NCBI RefSeq assembly: GCF_003852535.1
Contig: NZ_QAJP01000007.1
Span: 124,001-188,000 of the forward strand
Reading direction: 5' to 3'
Length of the DNA: 64,000 nt
Origin: Herminiimonas sp. KBW02
GTDB taxonomy: Bacteria > Pseudomonadota > Gammaproteobacteria > Burkholderiales > Burkholderiaceae_D
Part shown: one piece after another, positions 35,414 to 43,895 of the stretch
Position numbering within the stretch: the stretch's first letter is position 1
Layout: every line of letters begins with the position of its first letter
Notes under the pieces: model-generated
What the model saw: the letters and a program-made list of their open reading frames with translations, nothing else
Database searches by the model: none
What the model was told of the DNA's origin: nothing
Program-made: the position numbers and the translations under genes

Positions 35414-36205
35414 TTACTTGTTCAGCATCCAGTCCGACATCTTGCCGACCACTTCATTATCAAGTCCGTTGTAGCCGTGATGCGCCGCCGCGTTGCAGGC
35501 ATTACCGATGTTTTCACCGCCGGTAAAGCTCAGCAATTGCTTGCGTGGCGCATCTGTCAGTTTGTTCATGAGCTTGGGTATCAAGGTGTAGGGGCAGAGG
35601 CGGCAGCCATCCTGTTCATGGTGCACGATGAGTACCGGTATCTGTAGTTTTTCCAGCGGCATGGAGAGGACTGAAGCGCCTTCACTATCGATCAGGATGC
35701 TGGAACTGAGTGCGATGCCGTCCGGCCCGTCCGGTGGTGCAAGCTGGGTGGCGATGTAGGCGGCGGATTGCGTACCCCGGCTGGTGCCGGCCAGCCATAC
35801 CGGGGTTTTGGTTTGACTACGTACCCATGTGATGGCCGCCTTGATGTCGGTCACATGCTCAGGGGTTTCGCGAAATTCGCGCAGGAAAGGCGGTGACAGG
35901 CGATCTGACGGCGCATCGGTGAGCACGACCAGGAAACCCTGATCGACGAAGAGTTGCCGTGCGCGGACCAGGAAATTATCCTTGCCCCAATTGATCTTGC
36001 CATCCGGACTGATTTGCAAACCACCATGTCCACCTGCCAGCAGGATGACGGCAGCTTTCGGTTGGGCCGGGGAGAGCACCAGCATGCGCTGGATGACGCC
36101 GGGCCGGCTGGTGAGGTCGACTACTTTGGGGGCGGTCTGTGCCTGCGCAAGTTGCAGGCTGCAAGCGAGGATCAGGCCCAGGCTGGTTTTCATCAAATGC
36201 TTCAT
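35414..36205 (-). CDS. Secreted alpha/beta hydrolase
   Basis: A 263-residue exported hydrolase. A signal peptide (MKTSLGLILACSLQLAQAQ) is followed by an alpha/beta hydrolase core: oxyanion region LLAGGHGGL, nucleophile elbow GTSRGT (Ser near residue 145), acid region LIVHHEQDGC and catalytic His within AAHHGYNG. The esterase substrate is unknown. The ATG at 36205 has GGGAG five bases upstream; four extra residues are possible. It is separated from the GspE-like gene by about 50 bp. Confidence 0.82.
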   Translation of the reverse strand: MKHLMKTSLGLILACSLQLAQAQTAPKVVDLTSRPGVIQRMLVLSPAQPKAAVILLAGGHGGLQISPDGKINWGKDNFLVRARQLFVDQGFLVVLTDAPSDRLSPPFLREFRETPEHVTDIKAAITWVRSQTKTPVWLAGTSRGTQSAAYIATQLAPPDGPDGIALSSSILIDSEGASVLSMPLEKLQIPVLIVHHEQDGCRLCPYTLIPKLMNKLTDAPRKQLLSFTGGENIGNACNAAAHHGYNGLDNEVVGKMSDWMLNK

Positions 36206-36254
36206 GTCTGCTCCCAATGGAAATGATGAAAGGCCGGGCTGTATCTGCGTTGCT

Positions 36255-38069
36255 TCAGGTCAGTGCTGCGGTGACTTTCAATACTTCTTCGGCGGTGGTC
36301 GTGCCTTCGATGATTTTTAAGGCACCAGCCAGGCGCAAAGGTTTCATGCCATCGCTAATACTTTGTTGTTTCAGGGCATGGATATCGGTCTCTGCCTGGA
36401 TCATCTTGGAGAAGGTTTGCGTGACCGTCAGCAATTCGTACAAACCGGTACGGCCGCGATAACCGGTCTGGCGACATTCCGGACAACCGACCGGGCGATA
36501 GATGACGGCTGGTTTCGCCAGGTCGGAACCTTCACTCAGGCTGGCCCAGATTTCATCCAGCATTTCACCATCAGCTGATTTGCAATGACCGCACAAGGTA
36601 CGCGTCAGGCGTTGCGCCATGATGCCTATCAGTGTCGATTCCAGCAGGTAGTAAGGCACGCCCAGTTCCAGCAAGCGCATGACGGCGGACGGAGCGTCAT
36701 TCGTGTGCAGGGTGGAGAGCACCAGATGGCCTGTGAGGGCGGCCTGGATTGCCATTTCTGCGGTTTCCAGATCGCGGATCTCACCGATCATGATGATGTC
36801 AGGATCCTGTCGCATCAGCGAACGTACGCCGTCCGCAAACGACAGGTCGATGCCGTGCTGGACCTGCATTTGATTGAATGATCCTTCGACCATCTCGATA
36901 GGGTCTTCAACGGTACAGACATTCACTTCACTGGTCGCCAGCGCCTTGAGCGTGGTGTAGAGCGTAGTGGTCTTGCCGGAGCCGGTCGGACCGGTGACGA
37001 GGATGATGCCGTGCGGACGCGTGGTCAGCTTGTCCCAACGCTGTGCATCATCGGGCGGGAAGCCGAGTTCCGGCAACGATTTGACCACGACATCCGGATC
37101 GAAAATACGCATGACCAGCTTTTCGCCAAAGGCGGTCGGCATGGTGGATAAACGCAGCTCGATTTCCTGGCCGTCGTTGGTGCGTGTTTTGATGCGGCCA
37201 TCTTGCGGCCGGCGTTTTTCGATCACGTCCATCCGGCCCAGCAGTTTGATGCGCGCCGTCATCGCAATCATGACGGTAGGCGGTACCTGGTAGACCTGGT
37301 GCAGCACGCCATCGATACGGAAACGGATCGCACATAAATCGCGCTTGGGTTCGAGATGGATGTCGGAAGCCCGTTGTTCAAATGCGTATTGCCACAGCCA
37401 GTCTACGATGTTGATGATGTGCTGGTCATTCGCATCGACTTGTTTGTGATTGCCGAGTTCGACCAGTTGCTCGAAGTTGTTGCGCAGCGTGAGGTCCTGG
37501 CCGTTCAGCTTCTTCGCGCCCTTGATCGATTTGGCGAGCGCAAAGAATTGCGTCGTGTATTGCGCGATGTCGAGCGGATTGGCGATCACCAGTTTGACGT
37601 TGCGGCGCGTGATCTTGGCGATCTCGGCTTCCCACTCGGTGTTGAATGGTTCCGTGGTGGCGACTATTAGTTCACTCGGTGTGAGTTCAACCGGCAGGAT
37701 GTGGAAGCGGGTCGCGTACGAGGCCGACATCACATCCGCCACGCGGGTGAAATCGATCTTCAGTGGGTCGATGCGGAAGAACGGCAGTTTGACTTTGCCT
37801 GCCAGCCATTCGGCCAGCCAGTCCAGTGTGACCGGGCGATGTGGTTCGTTGGCAGAGAGAATTTTGCACTGTGCGACGGCCACCAGCGGGTGCATCGCTA
37901 TCGATGCATTCTTGAATATGCCCTGCGCCTGGTTATAGAAGACTTTGACGCCTTCCTTGGTGACGATGCCATCGGCCAGCAGCCAGGTGAAAATCTGCTG
38001 TAAATCCAGTTTCCTGGGACTAGCCGGAGCGGTGGCCTTGGTGGTGGCAGTAGATGCAGCAGTTGGCAT
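36255..38069 (-). CDS. GspE/PilB-family secretion ATPase, orphan
   Basis: A 604-residue AAA-type traffic ATPase of the type II secretion/type IV pilus family. An N-terminal MshEN/GspE-N-like domain (about 20-190) precedes the motor domain: Asp box region, Walker A GPTGSGKTT (about 370), Walker B IIMIGEIRD, His box STLHTND, and a C-terminal zinc motif of two CxxC pairs (CGHC, CPEC). All are intact, so it should hydrolyse ATP and drive assembly of a pilus or pseudopilus. No other secretion or pilus gene lies nearby; partners must be elsewhere. Confidence 0.9.
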   Translation of the reverse strand: MPTAASTATTKATAPASPRKLDLQQIFTWLLADGIVTKEGVKVFYNQAQGIFKNASIAMHPLVAVAQCKILSANEPHRPVTLDWLAEWLAGKVKLPFFRIDPLKIDFTRVADVMSASYATRFHILPVELTPSELIVATTEPFNTEWEAEIAKITRRNVKLVIANPLDIAQYTTQFFALAKSIKGAKKLNGQDLTLRNNFEQLVELGNHKQVDANDQHIINIVDWLWQYAFEQRASDIHLEPKRDLCAIRFRIDGVLHQVYQVPPTVMIAMTARIKLLGRMDVIEKRRPQDGRIKTRTNDGQEIELRLSTMPTAFGEKLVMRIFDPDVVVKSLPELGFPPDDAQRWDKLTTRPHGIILVTGPTGSGKTTTLYTTLKALATSEVNVCTVEDPIEMVEGSFNQMQVQHGIDLSFADGVRSLMRQDPDIIMIGEIRDLETAEMAIQAALTGHLVLSTLHTNDAPSAVMRLLELGVPYYLLESTLIGIMAQRLTRTLCGHCKSADGEMLDEIWASLSEGSDLAKPAVIYRPVGCPECRQTGYRGRTGLYELLTVTQTFSKMIQAETDIHALKQQSISDGMKPLRLAGALKIIEGTTTAEEVLKVTAALT

Positions 38070-38124
38070 GACCGTGACCCGTAAGATGGAACAGTGGGAT
38101 TGATGTTAACACAGGGCAAGTCAA

Positions 38125-38955
38125 TTATTGCTGTGCCTGCCATGCCTTGATGCCATTTACCCACGATTTGGCCGGGAGTTTGGTAGCGGCGGTGATCTGG
38201 GCTGCGCGCTCATAGAGTGCGGCGATATCCAATTCAGGTTTGCGGTTGAAAGCGATCGCAATGACGTTGCCTTCATGTACTTCCGGCAACGAGATAATGG
38301 TGTCGAACGCAAAGTGCATGGCGCTCAGGTTGCGCGCATAGCTTGGATGGTCGCCAAACAGGTTGACCGTCATGATGCCGTCCGGCGTCAGGCAGGCGGC
38401 GCATGCCTGGTAAAACTCGGGTGTGTCCAGCACCGGGCCGCGCGCAGTGGCGTCGTACAGGTCAACCTGCAGCGCATCGATGCGGCCGAGGTTGGCCGGG
38501 TCATTGACGTATTCCAGCGCATCCATCTCGATCACGGTCAGGCGTTCGTCATTCGGCGGCAGCTTGAACATGGAGGCACAGATAGCGATGACCGACGGAT
38601 TCAGATCGACCGCGGTGACGCGCGCTTCCGGAAAACGCTTGTAGCTGAATTTGGTCAATGCGCCTGTGCCCAGGCCCAGTTGCACGATGTGCTGCGGTTT
38701 GTCATTGAACAGCATCCACGCCATCATTTGCTGCGCGTATTCCAGTTCTATCCAGTCGGGTTTGCTGATACGCATCGCGCCCTGTACCCATTCGGTACCG
38801 AAGTGCAGGTAGCGGATGCCGAATTGCTCGGACAGCGTGACTGGTGCGAATTTGACCTTGCGCACGGGTTTGGCTTTGGCCGCTGGTGGTGCTTTCTTGC
38901 CCGGGCCGCTTTTCAGGTTGGCATCGGCTTCTATGGATTTACGTTTGATCAGCAT
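38125..38955 (-). CDS. Spermidine synthase-like methyltransferase-fold protein
   Basis: A 276-residue protein with a Lys/Pro-rich N-terminal tail (about 1-38) and a Rossmann fold like spermidine synthase: VQLGLGTGALTKFSYKRFP (93-112), VTAVDLNPSVIAICA, and VDLYDATARGPVLDTPEFY, where the enzyme family has its catalytic D-x-x-D region. Polyamine-binding residues are not obviously conserved, so it may be a non-polyamine relative. There is a weak ribosome-binding site. It lies between the GspE-like ATPase and a DNA glycosylase on the same strand. Confidence 0.75.
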   Translation of the reverse strand: MLIKRKSIEADANLKSGPGKKAPPAAKAKPVRKVKFAPVTLSEQFGIRYLHFGTEWVQGAMRISKPDWIELEYAQQMMAWMLFNDKPQHIVQLGLGTGALTKFSYKRFPEARVTAVDLNPSVIAICASMFKLPPNDERLTVIEMDALEYVNDPANLGRIDALQVDLYDATARGPVLDTPEFYQACAACLTPDGIMTVNLFGDHPSYARNLSAMHFAFDTIISLPEVHEGNVIAIAFNRKPELDIAALYERAAQITAATKLPAKSWVNGIKAWQAQQ

Positions 38956-38979
38956 GAATTCTTTAGTGGGATTTTTTAC

Positions 38980-39477
38980 TTACAGCATGATACCGCGCCA
39001 GACCGTCAGTTTCTGCTCAAATGTCATCAGGGCATAGGCAGGAGAGGAGGAGGGCAGCACCAGGGTATCAAAACCGGCTGCGGCGAATATGCTTTCCTGC
39101 TTGCCGGAGGTCTTGCCATTAAAGCAAACACGACGCAGTCCTGGGCACTCCTGTTTCAGCATGGCGAAGTCATTATGCCGGGCCTGACGGATGGCGCTGT
39201 CCAGGCTGCCTTCACGTGCACAGACGTCTATGACATCCCATATACCTATGCGATGCGTTTGCAATCTGAGCAGGCGTTCTGCGTAGGGCAAGCCGGCCAG
39301 GTCTGCACCGATCACGGCGCCAGTCAGCTTCCAGAACTGGTTGCGCGGGTGCGCATAGTATTGCTGTGCATCCAATGACGCTACACCCGGGAAACTGCCG
39401 AGAATCAGGATTTCGGTATGCTGGTCGATAACGGGCGGAAAGCCGGTCAGGAGTGGGGGTAGTCGCGTGGCGGGCAT
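38980..39477 (-). CDS. DNA-deoxyinosine (hypoxanthine) glycosylase, UDG superfamily
   Basis: A 165-residue glycosylase related to the Mug/uracil-DNA glycosylase superfamily. Motif 1 reads LILGSFPGVASLDAQQYYAHPRNQFW (residues 24-49), as in the hypoxanthine-DNA glycosylase group, and motif 2 is LPSSSPAYAL near residue 140. It should remove deaminated adenine (hypoxanthine) from DNA as the first step of base excision repair. Length is normal. The GSFPG variant rather than GINPG or GQDPY separates it from Mug and Ung. Confidence 0.82.
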   Translation of the reverse strand: MPATRLPPLLTGFPPVIDQHTEILILGSFPGVASLDAQQYYAHPRNQFWKLTGAVIGADLAGLPYAERLLRLQTHRIGIWDVIDVCAREGSLDSAIRQARHNDFAMLKQECPGLRRVCFNGKTSGKQESIFAAAGFDTLVLPSSSPAYALMTFEQKLTVWRGIML

Positions 39478-39543
39478 GCTGGTATTTTAATGCAGGTCGT
39501 GTCATGGTACGACATGGACTGCCGAACTATCAGGAGAGACTGA

Positions 39544-40293
39544 ATGACTAAAAAAATAATGATCGTGACCGGTGGTAGCCGCGGCATAGGGGCGGAGATC
39601 GCAACCCTGGGTGCGGCCGATGGTTACGCGGTATGTATCAGCTATGTGAAGAATAAGGGTGCAGCCGACGCGGTCGTTGCCGCCATCCGTGAAGCAGGCG
39701 GCACCGCTATTGCAGTCGCTGCGGATATGGCGGTGGAAGCGGATATCCTGCGCCTGTTCGCAACTGTGGATCAAGAATTGGGCACCCTGACGGCGCTGGT
39801 CAACAATGCCGGCATCCTGGAAACACAGATGCGCGTGGATCAGATGGATGTGGCACGCATGCAGCGTATCTTCAACACCAATATCGTTGGTACCTTTGTT
39901 TGCGCGAGAGAGGCGGTCAAGCGCATGTCTACCAAATATGGTGGCGCAGGCGGCGCCATCGTGAATATCTCATCGGTGGCAGCGCGTGCCGGCGGGCCCG
40001 GCGAGTATGTCGACTATGCTGCTTCCAAGGGTGCGGTGGATACCCTGACTATCGGTCTGGCGAAAGAAGTAGCGACCGAGGGCATACGCGTCAATGCAGT
40101 GCGGCCTGGCGTGATCTACACCGAGATACATGCCAGCGGTGGTGAACCCGGACGCGTGGATCGCGTCAAAGGTAACGTGCCCATGCAACGCGGTGGCGAA
40201 GCTCGGGAAGTGGCACAGGCTGCGATCTGGTTGTTGTCGGAACATGCGTCCTACACAACGGGTAGTTTTCTGGATGTGACCGGCGGGAGATAG
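39544..40293 (+). CDS. SDR-family oxidoreductase
   Basis: A 249-residue classical short-chain dehydrogenase. NAD(P) motif TGGSRGIG (9-16), NNAGIL (about 93), catalytic Ser in VNISSVAARAG (about 144), YAASK (Tyr and Lys) and the RPGVIYTEI loop are all present. It resembles the YgfF-like subgroup of glucose 1-dehydrogenase-like enzymes. The substrate is unknown. The ATG follows TCAGGAGAG. It appears monocistronic. Confidence 0.9.
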   Translation: MTKKIMIVTGGSRGIGAEIATLGAADGYAVCISYVKNKGAADAVVAAIREAGGTAIAVAADMAVEADILRLFATVDQELGTLTALVNNAGILETQMRVDQMDVARMQRIFNTNIVGTFVCAREAVKRMSTKYGGAGGAIVNISSVAARAGGPGEYVDYAASKGAVDTLTIGLAKEVATEGIRVNAVRPGVIYTEIHASGGEPGRVDRVKGNVPMQRGGEAREVAQAAIWLLSEHASYTTGSFLDVTGGR

Positions 40294-40398
40294 CTCACTC
40301 TGTCAATGCTAAAGTAACTGACATCTTTCTTCATGCAGTAGTCGGTAATACCGTGCCATAAGCGGCAACATGCCATAGACCTTTAAACAGGAGAAAAA

Positions 40399-40875
40399 AT
40401 GAAAGCAACTTGGATAACTTCATTCTTTGCATTGATGCTGGCTTTGCCGCTGGCACATGCGGCCGATAACATGAAAGCCTTTCCGGTTGCGGAAAAGGGC
40501 ATGACGCGTCATGTGCTGCAACTGCCTGCGCAAAGCGATGAGTCGGCTTACAAGGTTGAACTGATTGTGGGCAAGGAGGTGGCGACCGATGAGCGTAATC
40601 GTTACTTCTTTGGTGGCGTGATCGAAGAAAAGAATATCGAAGGCTGGGGTTATACGCGCTATGTCGTGCCCAAGCTGGGGCCGATGGCCGGCACTATGAT
40701 GGCGATTGATCCGAATGCGCCCAAAGTGACGCGCTTTATATCCCTCAGTGGCGGCCCTTATCTGATCCGGTATAACAGCCGCCTGCCGGTGGTGGTCTAT
40801 GTGCCGCAAGGCGTGGAAGTGCGCTATAAAATCTGGCGCGCAGGGGACGAAGTGAAGAAGATAGAGCAAGGGTAA
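40399..40875 (+). CDS. eco: Ecotin-like serine protease inhibitor lacking cysteines
   Basis: A 158-residue periplasmic inhibitor of trypsin-fold serine proteases. The signal peptide ends near AHA-AD. The mature part aligns with ecotin throughout (EKGMTRHVLQLPAQSDESAYKVEL, EGWGYTRYVV, RYNSRLPVVVYVPQ). The reactive loop GTMM (99-101 for T-M-M) is conserved with Met at P1. Unlike E. coli ecotin, where a disulphide braces that loop, this protein has no cysteine at all. Ecotin usually protects the cell from host or predator proteases. The start follows CAGGAGAAAA. Confidence 0.9.
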   Translation: MKATWITSFFALMLALPLAHAADNMKAFPVAEKGMTRHVLQLPAQSDESAYKVELIVGKEVATDERNRYFFGGVIEEKNIEGWGYTRYVVPKLGPMAGTMMAIDPNAPKVTRFISLSGGPYLIRYNSRLPVVVYVPQGVEVRYKIWRAGDEVKKIEQG

Positions 40876-40922
40876 GTAAAATACGCCATTCTTCCTTACC
40901 CAATTAAAACAATAAGAAACTT

Positions 40923-41504
40923 ATGAATTATTTGAAAATAACAGCATCGCTTTTTTTTCTCAGCTCGATTGCCGGATGTGTCATTTTGAATGGGCCGAAG
41001 AATGAGGCCGCATTTTCAGAACAGACCGATTTGAAAGAATTGGAGGGGTGTTATGAGAATCGGGGTGATGGAGGGAAAGCGAACTCCTACAGATACCTTG
41101 CCAGTTATATTTTTAATCCGATCAAACCAGATGTCAGGCAAGCGCACTATATACGTGTGACATCGATGGGGGAACGTTCGATTAAAGTAAGTGCAGAATC
41201 TCAGGGAAAAGTCTTGCAGGAACAAGTGTTTGTGGAAGGGCGGGATTTTAATTTTGAATCAGGAAAAATAAGAATCCGCAGTGATGGGGGTGCTACTGCA
41301 CCGACGCAGTCTGGAAGCGTTTTTCTCGGTGTAGCGCAAGGTTCCACCTATCTCGGTATTGATAAGAATGGAGATGGGAAATTGCAGGATTCAGGCACCA
41401 TGCTTGGTACGGTTTTTCTGGTGGTGCCGATTGCCGGACATGTAAATGAATCGTTCCGATTCAAGAAAACACCTGAGCTATGTAAAACAGCCCTGAGTCC
41501 TTGA
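40923..41504 (+). CDS. Uncharacterised lipoprotein, 193 residues
   Basis: A predicted lipoprotein: lipobox SSIAGC (Cys19). The rest is unrecognised, rich in Gly and Ser, with an LKELEGCYENRGDGGK segment (residues 38-53) as found in some outer-membrane lipoproteins, and a hydrophobic TMLGTVFLVVPIAG stretch (about 158-171). The coding sequence is AT-richer than its neighbours, suggesting later acquisition. There is no clear ribosome-binding site (AAGAAA). It follows the ecotin gene by 47 bp and ends at its own terminator. Confidence 0.65.
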   Translation: MNYLKITASLFFLSSIAGCVILNGPKNEAAFSEQTDLKELEGCYENRGDGGKANSYRYLASYIFNPIKPDVRQAHYIRVTSMGERSIKVSAESQGKVLQEQVFVEGRDFNFESGKIRIRSDGGATAPTQSGSVFLGVAQGSTYLGIDKNGDGKLQDSGTMLGTVFLVVPIAGHVNESFRFKKTPELCKTALSP

Positions 41505-41556
41505 TTGCTGAAATCCTCGCGGGACGAGAACGAATGATCAGCTTGCCTGAAGAATA

Positions 41557-41595
41557 AAACATGCCGACTTTTAGTTTGAGTTGGCATGTTTTTTA
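41557..41595 (+). terminator. Terminator of the 193-residue lipoprotein gene
   Basis: AACATGCC pairs with GGCATGTT around a loop of about 18 bases, followed by TTTT. Confidence 0.75.
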
Positions 41596-41618
41596 TTGGG
41601 CACTCAATGCATCAAGCT

Positions 41619-42125
41619 TCAGTCAACACTTTGCAGCCGCTTCTGTATCTGAATATAGATCACGGTCTGCAGCAGGGCGACGATGCTACCTGCCATCACT
41701 TCGGATACGCGCAGGAAGGCCAAGTGTAATTCTTCATCCATACCGCCGCCGGAAAAAGCGGCAGACATCAGGATGACAACTGTCACCGGGCCGAGTCGCC
41801 AGTTGCTCGGATAGTTTTGCCACAACATGGCGACGATGACGGCCAGTGTCATTGCTATCAGCATCGCAAAGAAGCTGGTGCCGAACAGCACCAGCGACAG
41901 ACAAGCGATGATGCAACCGGAAATGGTATTGACCAGACGTGCCTTAAAGTTGGCCTTTGCCACGGTCATATCCGGCTCGGTCACGATGATGAGGGAAATC
42001 ATCGCCCAGTAAGGCTCTTGCAAGCCAAGTGCGCGTAGCCCGTACCATAGGATCACAGATCCGGAGAGGATCTTGATGATGTAGACCAGCGCGTTTTTCC
42101 TGGGGCTGATGAAGTTGAATTCCAT
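41619..42125 (-). CDS. FUSC-like inner-membrane protein (short form)
   Basis: A 168-residue membrane protein with about five hydrophobic segments. It resembles the membrane half of FUSC/aromatic-acid-exporter proteins: an N-terminal helix, the YWAMISLIIVTEPDMTVAKANFKARLVNTISG segment (38-70) and two further helices. Full-length relatives carry a second half or a cytoplasmic domain, so this is a short or half-size version. Export of organic acids is possible but unproven. It stands alone on the minus strand. Confidence 0.65.
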   Translation of the reverse strand: MEFNFISPRKNALVYIIKILSGSVILWYGLRALGLQEPYWAMISLIIVTEPDMTVAKANFKARLVNTISGCIIACLSLVLFGTSFFAMLIAMTLAVIVAMLWQNYPSNWRLGPVTVVILMSAAFSGGGMDEELHLAFLRVSEVMAGSIVALLQTVIYIQIQKRLQSVD

Positions 42126-42165
42126 GGTCTGTATCAGACCTGCGAGCGGCCCGGCAGTTCAGGCA

Positions 42166-42555
42166 TTACTGCGTCAGTTTGTTTTTGGCTTTTTGCAGTT
42201 CGGTTTCGGCTTCCTGCAGTTTCTTTTGCTGCTTGGCGATTTTTTGGGTTTTGCCACTGGCCTGGGCTTTTTCCAGTTCCGCTTTGCGTTCGGCTACATT
42301 GTTTTCTTTTTTCTTGATGTCGGCTTCGCGTTCCTTACGCAGACCTTCATCGGTGCAGTGATCGACGATTTGTTTGAGCGCGATGTTCAGTTTCTTTTCT
42401 TGCGCCTTGTTGCCATGTGCGCGTGCGTGCTCGATCTGGGTTTCTACTTCCTGTCGTTTGGCGGCGCAGCCGGTCAAGGGCTCGGCGGCGTGTGCTGTGG
42501 TGATGACGGTTGCCAACAGCAGGCCGGACAAACAGCTGGTCGTGATGATCTTCAT
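42166..42555 (-). CDS. DUF1090 family periplasmic protein
   Basis: A 129-residue exported protein with a signal peptide ending AHA-AEP and a long, highly charged coiled coil (about residues 30-128, KKLNIALKQIVDHCTDEGLRKERE...). This matches DUF1090 (E. coli YqjC-like), which has a conserved Cys near each end of the first helix (CAAKRQEVE and DHCTDEGL). The function is unknown. AAGGAG precedes the ATG at 42555; a longer upstream frame is not supported. Confidence 0.82.
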   Translation of the reverse strand: MKIITTSCLSGLLLATVITTAHAAEPLTGCAAKRQEVETQIEHARAHGNKAQEKKLNIALKQIVDHCTDEGLRKEREADIKKKENNVAERKAELEKAQASGKTQKIAKQQKKLQEAETELQKAKNKLTQ

Positions 42556-42640
42556 TACGCAACTCCTTGCTAGGTGGGAAGTCGCTTCACTGTATAGGAA
42601 CAAGGTAAGAACAGGCAACACAAATAGCGCGCCAGAAATG

Positions 42641-42669
42641 ACTACGGCGACCGTGATGGTCGCCGTAGT
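42641..42669. repeat. Perfect 12-bp hairpin downstream of the csgG-like gene
   Basis: ACTACGGCGACC-GTGAT-GGTCGCCGTAGT. A second hairpin (GGCAAG...CTTGCC) lies between it and the stop codon of the CsgG-like gene. Neither has a T run, so termination is possible but not certain. Confidence 0.5.
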
Positions 42670-42714
42670 GTGAGGACTGGCAAGTTTTGATGCTTGCCGG
42701 TACAGCCTCAGTGA

Positions 42715-43605
42715 TTACTGTGCAGCTGGTTTAGCTGCTGCTTTGGCTGGCGCTTTTTTCTTTTTAGGTGCTGGCTGGCCATCGTCATCCTGCACTTTGA
42801 GCTGACCGCCGGTACCCAGGCCACCTTTGACGGTTTGTTGACGGTAGTTTTTCACAGCGCGCACCACGTTGTTATACGAGTCGGTGAAAGCGGCGACGAT
42901 GACTTTACCTTCAGCTGTGTTGGAGTAACCACCCATGCTGCCACTTGCGCTGGAGCCGAACAGTTGGCCCATTGCACCGAAGTCCATGCTTTTTGCGCTG
43001 CCTTCGGCTGCTGCAATTTGTACGCTTGAGCGATTGTCGACCACGCTCAGCAGTGTGCTGGCTTCCTTGCTGTTGACGTTAGCTGCCAGGCCTGCGACCG
43101 CACTACCCAGACCGCCACCCAGCAAGCCGGCTACGCTGCCGCCCATGCCGCCGGCATTGTTGTTGCTGAAGGTGATCGATGGCACCAGGCCATAGTCGGC
43201 GGAAACCATTTTGCCTTTGCCGAAATTCGATTTTTTGCGCAGCTCACCGGATTGTTCCAGCGCACGTTCGCCCATGATGGCATTCATGCCGCGGCCGCGT
43301 TCAACCACGACGAAGCAGTTTGATTGTTGTACCAGCAGTTTGAGGACAGGGACGGTCGAACCGAGTTTGTATTGGCCGGTCAGGACGCCATACCAAGGCG
43401 CGCTGGTATCTTCGATGATCGCGATAGTACCCAGAGGAGCATCGCAACGTTCCAGCGTAGCGTTGGCATTTTGTGCATTGGCACCACCGGCGGAACCGGT
43501 CGCTGCTGTTTTAGCACCGCTGTTACCCATATCCATGGTGGAGCATGCACTCAGCAGAACGCCGGTCAGACAGAGCGGCAAGATACGCATTAAACGTTTC
43601 GACAT
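42715..43605 (-). CDS. CsgG/HfaB-like outer-membrane lipoprotein
   Basis: A 296-residue predicted lipoprotein (lipobox LLSAC, Cys21). The middle (about 50-200) matches the CsgG/HfaB fold: IAIIEDTSAPWYG, QSNCFVVVERGRGMNAIMGERALEQSGELRK, and a Gly-rich insert where CsgG makes its pore loops. The C-terminus is a Lys/Ala/Pro tail (KKKKAPAKAAAKP) unlike CsgG. In other bacteria such proteins secrete curli subunits or anchor holdfast. No csgA, csgB, csgE or csgF gene is here, so a curli role is not supported. The 290-bp region 43606-43895 upstream is AT-rich and holds no other gene. Confidence 0.75.
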   Translation of the reverse strand: MSKRLMRILPLCLTGVLLSACSTMDMGNSGAKTAATGSAGGANAQNANATLERCDAPLGTIAIIEDTSAPWYGVLTGQYKLGSTVPVLKLLVQQSNCFVVVERGRGMNAIMGERALEQSGELRKKSNFGKGKMVSADYGLVPSITFSNNNAGGMGGSVAGLLGGGLGSAVAGLAANVNSKEASTLLSVVDNRSSVQIAAAEGSAKSMDFGAMGQLFGSSASGSMGGYSNTAEGKVIVAAFTDSYNNVVRAVKNYRQQTVKGGLGTGGQLKVQDDDGQPAPKKKKAPAKAAAKPAAQ

Positions 43606-43839
43606 TTCTTTCTTCCCCTAATTAATTAATCAATAAGCAAATCAAACAAATTAAATAAGCAAAAATCTAATTCTTATAACTAATCCCCGGTATATCGGAG
43701 TTGCGAATGTGAAATATTACGCGATTTTTTTGTGAAAATTGCTCTGGAGACATGGAAAAGTCTCGTATAGCCAGATATTTACCTCTCTAACAAGACTCCT
43801 CTTGCGGGATGATCGAACGGAAATTTCGCTGTGGAAATG

Positions 43840-43870
43840 AAAAAGCCGCGTGAGATACACGCGGCTTTTC
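43840..43870 (-). terminator. Terminator of htpG
   Basis: AAAAGCCGCGTG-AGAT-ACACGCGGCTTTT; on the minus strand it directly follows htpG. Confidence 0.85.
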
Positions 43871-43895
43871 AGGTGTTTGCAGGCTGCAGCTTGCT

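Noticed and set aside
42715-43605. Curli secretion locus
   Set aside because: No csgA, B, D, E or F genes accompany the CsgG-like protein.
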